A stretch of 64,000 nt of DNA from Methylococcus sp. EFPC2. Lineage in GTDB: Bacteria; Pseudomonadota; Gammaproteobacteria; Methylococcales; Methylococcaceae. The stretch covers positions 3,980,001 through 4,044,000 of the forward strand of contig NZ_CP070491.1 of NCBI RefSeq assembly GCF_016925495.1, read 5' to 3'. The position numbers and the translations under genes are program-made. Shown piece by piece: positions 26,432 through 37,320 of the stretch. Numbering within the stretch: the stretch's first letter is position 1; each line of letters starts with the position of its first letter. Under the pieces are notes generated by a model. That model made no database searches. It saw nothing but the letters and a program-made list of their open reading frames with translations, and was not told the origin of the DNA.

Positions 26432-29400
26432 TTGGAAGCCCGTATTCGCATTCTACTAACGGAACCTTACGCGACGATATCCGCCAGCGAGGAAACCGAA
26501 GAACTCCTCGGCTACAGGGCGGAGGATTTTCTTGCTGGCCACGTGTCCCTGAAAAACCTGATACACGCCGACGATCAGGACATCGCGGACGATTTGTTTG
26601 CGCCCGATCCAGACGCGTCGTCCGGCACGTTCAACATCCGGCTCCGGCATGCTGACGGCCGCGTCCGCTGCGTCAAAGGGCATTACCGCAAGACGCGCGA
26701 CGACACCGGAGCGAACGTCATGCTCGAATTGGGTCTGCAGGACGCCAAGAGCCTGTGGCAACGCCGCACGGCCGATTCCATGACGGCGGAATTCAAGGCC
26801 ATGATGGAGAACACGGACGATTTCATCTATTTCAAGGATCGCAACCATGTGTTCACCGGGGCTAGTCAAACCCTGGTGTCCGTGACCGATCCCTCCGAGC
26901 ACTGGACCGATCTGCTCGGACACACCGACTACGACGTGTTCCCGGAGGAATACGCCGATCTCTACTACAAGCTGGAAAAGCAGGTTTTCGCCGGGACTGA
27001 AGTGGCCCAGGAAATTCAGGAAACACTGGACGTCAAAGGGAACAAAGGCTGGGTAGACAACCGCAAGTACCCGCTCCGGGATGAGCACGGAAACATTACC
27101 GGCCTTTTCGGCATCGCCCGGATCATCACGCAACAAAGGCGGGCGGAGCAGGCGTTACGCGAAAGCGAGCTGACCCTGCGGGAGTCGCAACTGATCGCGG
27201 GACTGGGAAGTTATGTACTGGACCTCGGCAGCGAAATATGGAAAAGCTCCGACGTGCTGGATCAGTTGCTGGGCATAGACCCGTCTTATGACCATTCGGC
27301 GGCGGGATTGCTAGCCCTGGTCCATCCCAACGACCGTGCCGTGGTCGAGGATATGCTCAGAAACGAGGTGATAGTCCGACGCAAAGACTTCCTCAAGGAA
27401 TTCCGCATCGTCCGCCGCACCGACAGGGCCGAGCGCTGGGTACGCGCAATCGGCCGATTGGAATTCGACACCCAGGGGCAGCCCCGGCGTCTGCGGGGCA
27501 CGATACAGGACGTCACCGAAAGCCGCGAAAACATGCTTGCCGAACGGCGCGCCATACTCGGCAATCAAATGGTCGGCGTTGTCGCGGTCCGCAATCAAAA
27601 GGTGGTATGGGCCAATTCGGCGTTTGAAGCGCTGCTCGGCTATGGCGGTGGGGAATTGATCGGCGCGCCGGCGCGGCTGTTCTATGCGGACGAAGAAGAT
27701 TACCTGCAGGGAATCACGGCGTGCGAGGGCATAGCCGGGACCGAGGTGGTTCATACCCAGCAAAAGTATGTGCGCAAGGATGGCACGCGCATCTGGCTGG
27801 ACAAGAGTGCCGCACTGCTGCACAAGGAAACCGGTGAGTTCCTCTGGACCTTCATCGACGTCACCGAGCGTAAACGTGCCGAAGAGGCCGTGCGGGAAAG
27901 TGAAAGCCGTTTCCGCATCATGGCAGACCATGCACCGGTCTTGATCTGGATCGCGGGCCTGGACAAGCGTTGTTACTGGTTCAACAAGGTGTGGCTGGAT
28001 TTCACCGGCCGCAGCCTGGATCAGGAAAAGGGCGACGGGTGGATCGACAGCGTGCATCCGGACGATTTCCGGCATTGTCTCGATACTTATGTGACGAGCT
28101 TCGATGCGCGGCAGGAGTTCGCCATGGAATACCGGCTACGCCGATTCGATGGCGAGTATCGCTGGATCCTCGATCACGGTGTGCCGCGGTTCGACGATCA
28201 GGGCGTCTTTCTGGGCTATATCGGGTCCTGCATCGACATCACGGAGCGCAAGGCCGCGGAGCAGGCGCTCGCCGCGAGCGAGTCGAAGTTCCGCCGGTTT
28301 TTCGAACACAATTCGTCGGTGATGTTGCTCATCGAACCGGCATCGAACTGTATCGTCGATGCCAACCAGGCGGCGGTGAGGTATTACGGCTATCCCCTCA
28401 AGCAGTTGATCGGCATGCCGATCGGCAACATCAACTCGCTGCCGCCGGAACGCCTGATCGAGGAGAAGCAGCGTGCCGTGCGCGAAGAATGCAACTACTT
28501 CATCTTTTCTCACCGTCTGGCTACGGGAGAAGTCCGTGACGTGGAAGTGCATTCGACGCCCATCGAAAGCGAAGGGCGGTTGCTGTTGCTTTCCATCGTT
28601 CACGACATCACCGAACGCATCCAGCTCGAGCAACGGATCGCGGAAAAAATCAATGAATTGTCGGTCATCATCGATAATTCCAGCGTCGGTATTTCCCTGG
28701 TCAGAAAACGGACGCTGATCTGGGCCAATCGACGCATGGCGGAGATATTCGGCTATGCCGGCGAGGAAATCACGAGCCAAAGCACGCGGATGTTCTTTAC
28801 CTCTCAGGAGGAGTTTGATTCATTCGGAAATAAAGCCTACCTGGTACTCGCAGTCGGCGAACGCTACTCGCTCGAAACCGAGATGCGGCATCGCGATGGC
28901 CATCGAATCTGGATCAGTTTGTCGGGGAAGGCGATCAGTCCGGACGATCAAAGCGCAGGAAGCATCTGGGTATTTGAAGACGTCACCGAACGCAAGCGCG
29001 CCGAAAAAAATCTCCAGCTCGCGGCCAGCGTTTTCACCAATGCCAACGAAGGCATCGTCATCACCGTCCCTAACGGCACGATCATCGAGGTCAACGACGC
29101 ATTCACGCGCATCACCGGTTACAAGCGGGACGAAGTGCTGGGCAAGAACCCGCGCCTGCTCAGTTCCGGGCGTGAAGGCAAGGAGTTCTATGCCGAGATG
29201 TGGCGCAGCCTGATAGAGAAGGGACACTGGCACGGTGAAATCTGGAACCGGCGCAGGAACGGTGAGGTATACGCCGAGAAGCTTGCCATCGAGGCCGTCT
29301 GCGACGCATCCGGCGTTGTCCAGCACTATGTGGGCATGTTCTCCGATATCACCGTACTGAAGGAGCATGAGCGGCAACTCGAACGCATCGCCCATTACGA

Positions 29401-31054
29401 TGCGCTGACCAATTTGCCCAACCGCGTGCTGCTGGCCGACCGCCTGCATTTGGCGATGGCGCAGGCGCAGCGCCGCGGCGATCGCCTGGCGGTGGCCTAT
29501 CTCGATCTCGATGGATTCAAAGCGATCAATGACAGCTACGGGCACGAGGTCGGCGACCAGTTGCTGGTCGGCGTAACGAGCCATTTGCGCCAGGAGATGC
29601 GCGAAAGCGATACGCTGGCGCGCATCGGCGGCGACGAGTTCGTCGCCGTGCTGCCCGACGTGGGCGACGATGCCGAGAACGGGCGCTTGTTTACCCGCTT
29701 GCTGACCGCCGCCGCCCGGCCGGTCGGCTTGAGCGGCCTGACTCTGCAGGTTTCGGCCAGCCTCGGAGTGACGTTCTACCAACAGTCCGAAGGCGTCGAT
29801 GCCGACCAGCTGTTGCGTCAGGCCGACCAGGCCATGTACCAGGCCAAGCTCGCCGGCAAGAGCCGTTACTCCATCTTCGATGCCGAGCACGACCGCAGCA
29901 TACGCGGCTACCACGAGAGCCTGGAGCGCATCCGCCAGGCGCTGGCACATCATGAATTCGTGCTGTATTACCAGCCCAAGGTCAATATGCGCAGCGGCAC
30001 AGCCACCGGCGCCGAGGCGCTGATACGCTGGCAGCATCCGGAGTCGGGCCTGTTGCCCCCGGGGGTTTTCCTGCCGCTCATCGAGGATCATCCCTTGGCG
30101 GTCGAACTCGGTGAGTGGGTCATCGATGCGGCATTGACCCAAATGGAAACCTGGCAGAGCGCTGGGCTGGATATCCCCGTCAGCGTCAACATCGGCGCCC
30201 GCCAGTTACAGCAACCGGAATTCGTCGATCGCCTGCGCGGCATTCTGGCCAGACACGGCAGTATCAAACCCTCGAGCATCGAGCTCGAAGTGCTGGAAAC
30301 CAGCGCGCTGGAAGATCTCGCCTATGTCACCGAAACCATAGCCGCCTGCCGCGAACTCGGGGTAGCGGTCGCCCTGGACGATTTCGGTACCGGCTATTCC
30401 TCGCTGATCTACCTCAAACACCTGCCCGTGACCTTGCTCAAGATCGACCAGAGCTTCGTGCGCGACATGCTCGTGGACCCGGACGACCTGGCCATATTGG
30501 AGGGTGTGATCGGTCTGGCCGCCGCCTTCCGCCGCAAGGTGATCGCGGAAGGCGTGGAAACCAGGGAGCACGGCGAACTCCTGTTGCAGCTCGGCTGCGA
30601 ACTGGGCCAGGGTTATGGCATCGCCCGTCCCATGCCGGCCGCGCAAATTCCGGCCTGGGTGGCGAGCTGGTGCCCGCACGATTCCTGGCGCAACCAGCCG
30701 CTGGTGCACCGCAAGGACTTGCCGTTGATATTTGCCGGTGTCGAGCACCGCGCCTGGATGGCGGACCTGGAAAGCCATCTCCAGGGCGGACGCGGTATCC
30801 CGCCGCTCATGGATCACAAGCAGTGTCACTTCGGACAATGGCTGGAGACCGAAGGACTGAACCGTTCACGCGTACAGTCCGACATCCGGGAGATCGATGC
30901 GGTGCACAGGCAGGTGCATGCGATGGCGGCGCAGGTGCTGGCGCTTCATGCACAGGGCCATACCCGGCAAGTCGAGGCGCTTTTGGGTGAGCTCCATGCC
31001 CGGAGCGAGGTGATGCTCGCGCAGTTGAAGCGCATGGTGACGGACAGTCGCTAG
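26432..31054 (+). CDS. Multi-PAS diguanylate cyclase/phosphodiesterase with CZB zinc-sensing domain
   Basis: A 1540-residue cytoplasmic signalling protein. About eight PAS/PAC units fill residues 1-985 (each ends in a D-[IV]-T-E-R-like linker such as FIDVTERKRAEEA). A GGDEF domain follows (about 988-1150) with an inhibitory RESD I-site five residues before GGDEF, then an EAL domain (about 1165-1410) with EALIRW and DDFGTGYSSL intact. The last 90 residues are a CZB zinc-binding domain (HKQCHFGQW, then HRQVHAMA). It could make and break c-di-GMP in answer to redox, ligands or zinc. No membrane segment is seen. The TTG start at 26432 lacks a good ribosome-binding site, so the N-terminus is uncertain. 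Confidence 0.88.
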   Translation: MEARIRILLTEPYATISASEETEELLGYRAEDFLAGHVSLKNLIHADDQDIADDLFAPDPDASSGTFNIRLRHADGRVRCVKGHYRKTRDDTGANVMLELGLQDAKSLWQRRTADSMTAEFKAMMENTDDFIYFKDRNHVFTGASQTLVSVTDPSEHWTDLLGHTDYDVFPEEYADLYYKLEKQVFAGTEVAQEIQETLDVKGNKGWVDNRKYPLRDEHGNITGLFGIARIITQQRRAEQALRESELTLRESQLIAGLGSYVLDLGSEIWKSSDVLDQLLGIDPSYDHSAAGLLALVHPNDRAVVEDMLRNEVIVRRKDFLKEFRIVRRTDRAERWVRAIGRLEFDTQGQPRRLRGTIQDVTESRENMLAERRAILGNQMVGVVAVRNQKVVWANSAFEALLGYGGGELIGAPARLFYADEEDYLQGITACEGIAGTEVVHTQQKYVRKDGTRIWLDKSAALLHKETGEFLWTFIDVTERKRAEEAVRESESRFRIMADHAPVLIWIAGLDKRCYWFNKVWLDFTGRSLDQEKGDGWIDSVHPDDFRHCLDTYVTSFDARQEFAMEYRLRRFDGEYRWILDHGVPRFDDQGVFLGYIGSCIDITERKAAEQALAASESKFRRFFEHNSSVMLLIEPASNCIVDANQAAVRYYGYPLKQLIGMPIGNINSLPPERLIEEKQRAVREECNYFIFSHRLATGEVRDVEVHSTPIESEGRLLLLSIVHDITERIQLEQRIAEKINELSVIIDNSSVGISLVRKRTLIWANRRMAEIFGYAGEEITSQSTRMFFTSQEEFDSFGNKAYLVLAVGERYSLETEMRHRDGHRIWISLSGKAISPDDQSAGSIWVFEDVTERKRAEKNLQLAASVFTNANEGIVITVPNGTIIEVNDAFTRITGYKRDEVLGKNPRLLSSGREGKEFYAEMWRSLIEKGHWHGEIWNRRRNGEVYAEKLAIEAVCDASGVVQHYVGMFSDITVLKEHERQLERIAHYDALTNLPNRVLLADRLHLAMAQAQRRGDRLAVAYLDLDGFKAINDSYGHEVGDQLLVGVTSHLRQEMRESDTLARIGGDEFVAVLPDVGDDAENGRLFTRLLTAAARPVGLSGLTLQVSASLGVTFYQQSEGVDADQLLRQADQAMYQAKLAGKSRYSIFDAEHDRSIRGYHESLERIRQALAHHEFVLYYQPKVNMRSGTATGAEALIRWQHPESGLLPPGVFLPLIEDHPLAVELGEWVIDAALTQMETWQSAGLDIPVSVNIGARQLQQPEFVDRLRGILARHGSIKPSSIELEVLETSALEDLAYVTETIAACRELGVAVALDDFGTGYSSLIYLKHLPVTLLKIDQSFVRDMLVDPDDLAILEGVIGLAAAFRRKVIAEGVETREHGELLLQLGCELGQGYGIARPMPAAQIPAWVASWCPHDSWRNQPLVHRKDLPLIFAGVEHRAWMADLESHLQGGRGIPPLMDHKQCHFGQWLETEGLNRSRVQSDIREIDAVHRQVHAMAAQVLALHAQGHTRQVEALLGELHARSEVMLAQLKRMVTDSR

Positions 31055-31148
31055 CCGAGTCCGATAGCAACCCACGCTATCCCTGACCCGTCGCAGACGA
31101 GCGTCCCGCAGGAACGGGCCGCTTGTGCGCTGATGGAGTACGCCGTTT

Positions 31149-31834
<686 letters not shown>

Positions 31835-31838
<4 letters not shown>

Positions 31839-33079
31839 CCGGCGCCCCGCAGGATTTCGACCGGGTGCACGCGGCCCGCGCGGCGTGCCGGCAGATAGGC
31901 CGCGAGGATGCAGGAGAACAGTGCGAAGGCCGTGGCCAGGGCGAACTGTTCTGGGCCCCACCAGATCGGCATGAACACCTTCTCGGATACGCCGGGCGGC
32001 TTCAACTGGATGCCGGAAAGCACTTTCATGAGCGCCGCTCCCAGGGCCAGGCCGGCCGCGCTGCCGATCAGGCCGATGATGACGCCTTCGAACAGGAAGA
32101 TGAGCCGCACGTCGCGGGCGTGGAAGCCCATGGACTTCATGATCGCGATGTCGCGGGTCTTTTCCATCACGATGGTCGACAAGGTGTTGTAGATGCCGAA
32201 CGAGGCCACGATGAGGATGGCCGAGACCACGCTGTACATGATGGTGTTGCGCACCACCAGCACGCTCAGGATGTCTTCGGTTGCTTCTATCCACGAGACC
32301 GATTTGTAGCCGGTGACGGTTTCGATGCGCCGGGCGACGTCGCGCGCGGTGTAGGCGTCGTCGAGCTGGATGATGAAGCGGTTGATCCGGTTGGAACGGT
32401 CGAACATGACCTGGGCGCGCTTCAGCAGGGTGAAGGTCTGGCTTTCGTCGTAGTTGGCGTTGCCGGTACGGAAGATGCCGACCACCTTCATCGCTCGGCT
32501 GCTGCCGTTCGGCGCGACCACGCTGACGTTGCGGCCCATGCGCAGGTTGAACTTCTGCGCCAGCCCGTTGCCGATGATGATGCCGTTCGGGTTGGCCGTG
32601 AGGGCTTCCAGCGAGCCTTCCAGCATCTTCTCCTGGATGGTCGTCACCGTCTTCATCTTCTCCGGTATCATGCCGGACAGGCTGACGCCTTTTTCCTGCC
32701 CGGCGAAGGTGAGCACGGCCGAGCCGAGCAGCACGGGCGCGGCCCGCAGGCCCGGCAGGGATTCCACGAACTCCAGTTTCTGCCGGTAACCGCGGATGCC
32801 GCGGGTTTCGGTCTGAGGCTTGACGTTGCTCACCTTCACCGCCCCGTCCGGCCAGCGCAGCTCGGCCGGCTGCACGGCGGGACGGCGGTACTCGTCGTAG
32901 ACCGTGATGTGGGCGCTGTTGTCGATCAGGCGTTTGATGAAGTCCTTCTCCGACCCGCGCATCAGGGACGACACGGCGAGAAAGAAGGCGACGCCCAGCA
33001 CCACCCCGGTGAGCGAGACCAGGGTCTGGCGCTTGCGGCTGGTGAGGTGGGTGAGCGCCACCTGGAGCTGGATGACCAT
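31835..33079 (-). CDS. ABC transporter permease, MacB/LolC/DevC type
   Basis: A 414-residue FtsX/MacB-type permease. A first membrane helix (TLVSLTGVVLGVAFFLAVSS) is followed by a large periplasmic MacB_PCD domain (about 45-280), then three C-terminal helices, including MYSVVSAILIVASFGIYNTL and LATAFALFSCILAAYLPARR, and the terminal RRAGRVHPVEILRG typical of the family. The ATG at 33079 shares one base with the stop of the membrane-fusion gene (TGATG). It would use ATP to move a lipid, peptide or toxic compound through the partner protein; the substrate is unknown. Confidence 0.9.
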
Positions 33080-34095
33080 CAGGATTTCGGCGCGGCGGGC
33101 GGAACGATGCGCGCGGCGCGGCCTTCGCGCAGCTTGTCCGACGGGGCGTCGACGATCTGGGCGTCCGGTGTCAGTCCTTCGACGACTTCCGTGCGTACCG
33201 CGCCGGCCAGCCCGATCCGCACCGGCTGGCGGTGCAGTTTGCCGTCCGCGACGAGCCACACGGCACCGTTCTGTATGGCGGCGGAAGGCAGCAGCAGCGC
33301 ATCCTGGCGTTCGGAAATCACCAGATTGGCGTCTACCGTCATGCCCACGAGCAGCTTTTCCGGCTCCGCCAGGCGGATGCGCACCCGGTAGCTGCGCGCG
33401 ACCGGATCGCCCTTGGGCGTGATTTCCGCCACTTCGCCGTCCAGCACCTGGTCGGGCAGGGCGTCGGCATGCAGCACGGCTTTCTGGCCCACCCGCACCT
33501 TGGGGATGTCTTCCTCGTCGACTTCGGCCGTGACCCGCAGCGGCGCGCAGCAGGACAGGTAGAAAACGGCTTGTCCTACGGGAATGAACTGGCCGATCTC
33601 GCCGTCGCGCCGGATGATCAGGCCGTCGGCGGGCGAGGAGAGGGTCATGTGGTCGCGCAGGGAGCGGGCTCGCCGCAGCAGCGCATTGGCGGCGTCCAGA
33701 TCGGTACGCGCCTTATCCAGCTCCGCGTTCGCCAGCAGCTTCCGGTTCACTAGTTCCTGGGTGCGTTGATACTGCGCTCGGGCGAACTCTGCGCGCGCCG
33801 TCAATTCCTCCACCGTATTGCGCAAATCCGCGTCGTCCAGCCGGGCGAGCGTCTGGTCCTTACGCACCCGGTCTCCTTCATCGACGTTCAGTTCGGCCAG
33901 ATAGCCCGCTTGACGCGGCGCGATGGGCAGCATGACGGTGGGCTCCACCGTGCCGGTGGCGTAAACCGCCTCCACCGCCGGCCCCCGCGTCGGTTTCACC
34001 ACGCTGACGGCGACCGGCCCCTCCCGCCACCAGTAAACGCCACCTGCCGCGGCCAGCGAGCCGAGGGCCAATATCCATATCCATTTCTGTCGCAT
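33079..34095 (-). CDS. Membrane-fusion (HlyD/MacA-type) protein of an ABC exporter
   Basis: A 338-residue periplasmic adaptor. One N-terminal helix (WIWILALGSLAAAGGVYW) anchors it. The first half-lipoyl motif is VEPTVMLPIAPRQAGYLAEL, the helical hairpin spans about 85-160, and the second lipoyl half includes LSSPADGLIIRRDGEIGQFI. A beta-barrel domain follows (PLRVTAEVDEEDIPKVRVGQ). It would link the ABC permease to an outer-membrane channel such as TolC, which is not in the window. It is the first gene of the operon on the minus strand. Confidence 0.9.
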   Translation of the reverse strand: MRQKWIWILALGSLAAAGGVYWWREGPVAVSVVKPTRGPAVEAVYATGTVEPTVMLPIAPRQAGYLAELNVDEGDRVRKDQTLARLDDADLRNTVEELTARAEFARAQYQRTQELVNRKLLANAELDKARTDLDAANALLRRARSLRDHMTLSSPADGLIIRRDGEIGQFIPVGQAVFYLSCCAPLRVTAEVDEEDIPKVRVGQKAVLHADALPDQVLDGEVAEITPKGDPVARSYRVRIRLAEPEKLLVGMTVDANLVISERQDALLLPSAAIQNGAVWLVADGKLHRQPVRIGLAGAVRTEVVEGLTPDAQIVDAPSDKLREGRAARIVPPAAPKS

Positions 34096-34370
34096 GATTC
34101 GGGGAGGAAGGCTCTGTGAAGAGAATTAAGAGGCGCCGGGATCGGGGGAGCATCGCAAGACTGTGTTTAGTTTAACGCCAGGCGCCCCTTAGATGTGCGC
34201 CTTCTGCGGACGCATGCGATCAGACTACCGAAGCGCGATGGGAGCGGACACGCACCGGCACATCAGTGTTTCCTGGGCGCGGCTTCAGCCGCACGTTCGA
34301 ACGGTTCATACTCGCCCCATGGCCGGTCTCCTGGAATTGGCGGATAGACGTTCGATACGAGGCAACATTC

Positions 34371-34682
34371 ATGACCAAACCCGACACGGAGGATTACCTG
34401 GCGCTCTTCGCGCGCTATGGAAAGGATTTCGGCGACGCTTATCTCGAGCCGGAAGACGAGCGCTACCGCTTGCTGTTCGAGCATATTTGCGGCCTTTTGA
34501 CGAAGCCCTCTGATTTCAACCTGAGCATGCCGCAGGAGTTCCGCACCACGGCGTCGCGCTATCTGGCGGGCGACCAGGCGACCCTGGCCCACATGCGCGA
34601 CCCGCTGAACAGGCATTTCATGCTGAGCGACCTCTACGACTACGTGCATCTGCGGCAGACCATGGGCGGACCGGGCTGGTGA
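34371..34682 (+). CDS. Conserved hypothetical protein, 103 residues
   Basis: A small soluble, acidic, helical protein (MTKPDTEDYLALFARYGKDF... ending RQTMGGPGW). The ATG at 34371 is preferred to the longer frame from 34266 because the extension is unlike a protein and overlaps the upstream gap. No domain, signal peptide or membrane segment is seen. The codon usage matches the surrounding high-GC genes, which supports a real gene. It is flanked by the exporter operon (divergent) and a dispersed repeat. The 275 bases upstream hold no other gene. Confidence 0.6.
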   Translation: MTKPDTEDYLALFARYGKDFGDAYLEPEDERYRLLFEHICGLLTKPSDFNLSMPQEFRTTASRYLAGDQATLAHMRDPLNRHFMLSDLYDYVHLRQTMGGPGW

Positions 34683-34713
34683 TGCGGTAGCGCTCCCACC
34701 ATGACATATGGGC

Positions 34714-34843
34714 CGGGTTGCCATGAAAGTCGCGAAGCGAACACTTTGATCTCCCTCGCCCTCTGGGAGAGGGACGGGGTGAGGGAAATAGTTTATGGCG
34801 CGAGTGTTTTCATCGGCAGAGGTGGCGCGAGCGCCATAACCTG
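34714..34843 (-). repeat. Dispersed 3'-UTR repeat, copy 2 (after the quinone oxidoreductase gene)
   Basis: Same element as 17375-17530, without the extra insertion. It begins right after the stop codon of the minus-strand gene at 34844. Its gene-proximal part contains TTATGGCG/CGCCATAA arms that could form a hairpin in the 3' end of the mRNA. Confidence 0.8.
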
Positions 34844-35821
34844 TTAATAAACCGTGAATACGGTCGAGCCGGTCGTCTTGCGGGCGGCCAGGTCGGCGTG
34901 GGCGAGCGCGGCATCCCGCAAGGCATAGGTCTGCTTCACCTCGATGCGTACCTTTCCCGTCGTTACCACCTCGAAGAGTTCGCCGGCCATTTGCAGCAAG
35001 TCGCCGCGCTCGGCCGCATAGCTCGCCAGCGTCGGCCGGGTCAGGAACAGCGAACCGCGCTTGGACAGTTCGAGAAGTTCGAAGGGCGGCACCGGGCCGG
35101 AGGCGTTGCCGTAGCTGACCATCAGCCCCAGGGGGCGGAGGCAGTCGAGCGAGCCGAAGAAGGTGTCCTTGCCGACCGAGTCGTAGACGACCGGCACGCC
35201 GCGGCCGCCGGTGATTTCCCTGACCCGCGCGGCGAAATCCTCGCGCCCGTAAACGATGGCGTGGTCGCAACCATGGGCGCGCGCCAAGGCCGCCTTCTCG
35301 TCGGTTCCGACGGTCCCGATCACCGTGGCTCCCAAGGCTTTGGCCCACTGACACAGGATCAGGCCGACGCCGCCGGCGGCCGCGTGGATCAATACGGTGT
35401 CGCCGGCCTGCACGCGGTAGGTGCGGCGCAGCAGATACTGCGCGGTGAGGCCCTTGAGCATCATGGCCGCGGCGGTCTCGAAGGCGATGGCATCCGGCAG
35501 CTTGACCAGACGGTCGGCGGGAATGTTGCGCACCTCGGCGTAGGCGCCCAGCGATCCGCCGGCATAGGCCACGCGGTCGCCGGGCTGGAGGCCGGTCACC
35601 GCCGAGCCCACCGCTTCGACGATGCCTGCACCTTCGAGGCCCAAACCCGACGGCAGCGGCACCGGATAGAGGCCGCTGCGGTGATAGATATCGATGAAAT
35701 TCAGACCGATCGCCTGATGACGGATCCGTGCCTCGTGGTCTGCCGGCTCGGCCAAGGCCGTTTCTTCCCAGCGCAGCACGTCCGGTCCGCCGGTCCGATG
35801 AAAGCGTATCGCGTAGGGCAT
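34844..35821 (-). CDS. qor: NADPH:quinone oxidoreductase, zeta-crystallin type
   Basis: A 325-residue zinc-free medium-chain dehydrogenase/reductase. It reduces quinones by one or two electrons with NADPH. Family features: AIGLNFIDIYHRSGLYPVPL, LGLEGAGIVEAVGS, GDRVAYAGG, and the nucleotide-binding AAAGGVGLILCQWAKALGA. The length equals that of E. coli Qor (327). No zinc-ligand cysteines are present. It stands alone on the minus strand, followed directly by the dispersed repeat. Confidence 0.88.
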   Translation of the reverse strand: MPYAIRFHRTGGPDVLRWEETALAEPADHEARIRHQAIGLNFIDIYHRSGLYPVPLPSGLGLEGAGIVEAVGSAVTGLQPGDRVAYAGGSLGAYAEVRNIPADRLVKLPDAIAFETAAAMMLKGLTAQYLLRRTYRVQAGDTVLIHAAAGGVGLILCQWAKALGATVIGTVGTDEKAALARAHGCDHAIVYGREDFAARVREITGGRGVPVVYDSVGKDTFFGSLDCLRPLGLMVSYGNASGPVPPFELLELSKRGSLFLTRPTLASYAAERGDLLQMAGELFEVVTTGKVRIEVKQTYALRDAALAHADLAARKTTGSTVFTVY

Positions 35822-35873
35822 GCCGTCCTCTGGGCGTATGGGATAGTCGGAAGATCATCTTCGCACGCGGCTA

Positions 35874-36016
35874 AACCGGAGAACAGCCTGCCGCACAAGT
35901 GCTGGGGCTGACGTTGCATTCAGCCTCTTGTCGAGCGCTGCTGTACAATCAAACGGGTTTAAGCACGTCGCCTCATGATTACCGTCGGCGCTATCGAGTC
36001 CGCGCCGGCCGAGTAG
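35874..36016 (+). pseudogene. Dead copy of the vapB promoter and first codons
   Basis: Bases 35874-35994 closely match 38690-38823, the region upstream of and into vapB. The match includes the TACAAT -10 box, the CCTC before the start and the first codons: the ATG at 35975 reads MITVGA, then IESAPAE and a TAG at 36014. The intact vapB begins MITVGA then FEAKTHLSSL. Only 13 codons remain here and no vapC follows, so this is a decayed or truncated copy. Copy 2 has an extra tandem ACTGGTTTAACGA segment. Confidence 0.75.
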
Positions 36017-36325
36017 AACTTGGTCTTGAGCCATGGCCTCACAGGCCAGGCGCAGCGGGAAGATCACAAAAATCAGAGTGCACAATCACCTGCATTCGAT
36101 TCAGGTCAGCTTATCTGCGCGGAATCGCTAAGTCGAATGCCGTTCTGCTGGTCGCTGCACTCCACCCTGAACGGCGGTTTTCTGCGTCCTATAACGGGGC
36201 GAATGGCGCTACAAAGTGGGCCGAGTGCAAGAAAAGGAGAGCGACTAAATTGTGCCTGACCGGTTTTTCCATATTGATGGTATCCTGCGCGTTTCCTCTG
36301 TTAACCACCACTCACTATTTAATAT
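36017..36325. other. Intergenic region before the methyltransferase, with a 25-codon coupled ORF
   Basis: No clear gene up to 36251. A GTG frame at 36252-36329 (25 residues, starting VPDRFFHIDG) follows an AAAGGAGA site and ends with ATGA overlap on the methyltransferase start. It may be a leader peptide or the tail of a lost gene. Confidence 0.35.
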
Positions 36326-37264
36326 ATGACTGAAAGACAGTTGACACATTTTCGCTTTGGTCGGATTTATGGGTTTTTTAGGAGAAACACGAGTAGTCGA
36401 TCCAAGCAGATAAAAGCCGTCAGACAATTGTATAAGAGCATGGGTTTGCAGGACTCTACGTGCGTCCTTTGTGATGCTAACGATTTCTCGCTGCTGGCCG
36501 AGACGGGTCGGTTTGGGTTTGATTTACAGAAAAAGATATGCAACGCCTGCGGGCTTGTGCAGACCCATCCATCGCTTAAGCCTGAGTTTCACAATGAGTT
36601 TTATGATAAATACTACCGAAAGCTTTACACTAACTCAGAGGTTGTAGATTATTCGGAACTGGAAGTGTCTCAAAGGGCTCGAGGTCGACAGATTCTTGGC
36701 TTTGTTGAGAAGTTTTTTCATATTTCTGATTATTCGGTCATAGAGATAGGATGTAGTTCGGGCGGTGTACTCGCCGAGCTTAAGCCTTATGCGAAACAAG
36801 TCTCTGGCTGCGATTTGGATGTTGAAGGTGTTAAGTACGCAAGAGATCATTTAGGGCTAGACGTTGAAGTGGCCAGTCTGCCCGGAGTTTTGCCCAAAAG
36901 CCCCAGGCTCTTTATCCTTTCGCATGTATTGGAGCATGTGTATAGCCCGCTAACAACTCTTAGGGATTTATGGAGAATAATGGAGCAGGATGACATGTTA
37001 TATGTAGAGGTTCCTTCTATAAAGATGGTTTCTAAAGGGGAATACAAGGGGGATCTCAGAAGGTATTTCAATATCGCTCATGTCGTGGACTTCTCTCAGG
37101 CGACACTTTTAGCAATGGCCAAGAAAGCTGGCTTTAAGTGCGTTGCATCAAACGAGCGCGTGCAATCGATTCTGTCCAAGTCGAAAGGGTCGGAAATTGA
37201 TGATGCCAGCAAAATTGATTCAGTTACCGATATATTGGAGATAGAGAAATCCTATAACTCGTGA
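36326..37264 (+). CDS. Class I SAM-dependent methyltransferase with N-terminal zinc motif
   Basis: A 312-residue protein. Two Cys pairs near the N-terminus (CVLCDANDF and KICNACGLVQTHP) form a zinc ribbon as seen in sugar C- or O-methyltransferases of polysaccharide clusters. The Rossmann methyltransferase core follows: VIEIGCSSGGVLAELKPYAK (SAM motif I), then LFILSHVLEHVYSPLTTLRD (motif with the His-Val-Leu-Glu-His pattern) and MLYVEVPSIKM. Base composition is clearly more AT-rich than neighbours, which suggests transfer. It stands alone among repeats and toxin-antitoxin remnants, not in a polysaccharide cluster. The substrate is unknown. Confidence 0.8.
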   Translation: MTERQLTHFRFGRIYGFFRRNTSSRSKQIKAVRQLYKSMGLQDSTCVLCDANDFSLLAETGRFGFDLQKKICNACGLVQTHPSLKPEFHNEFYDKYYRKLYTNSEVVDYSELEVSQRARGRQILGFVEKFFHISDYSVIEIGCSSGGVLAELKPYAKQVSGCDLDVEGVKYARDHLGLDVEVASLPGVLPKSPRLFILSHVLEHVYSPLTTLRDLWRIMEQDDMLYVEVPSIKMVSKGEYKGDLRRYFNIAHVVDFSQATLLAMAKKAGFKCVASNERVQSILSKSKGSEIDDASKIDSVTDILEIEKSYNS

Positions 37265-37320
37265 AGATCAGGGTAGCCCGCGTAGGGCGCGAGGCGCCAG
37301 CCGTTTACGCCTCACGGGAT

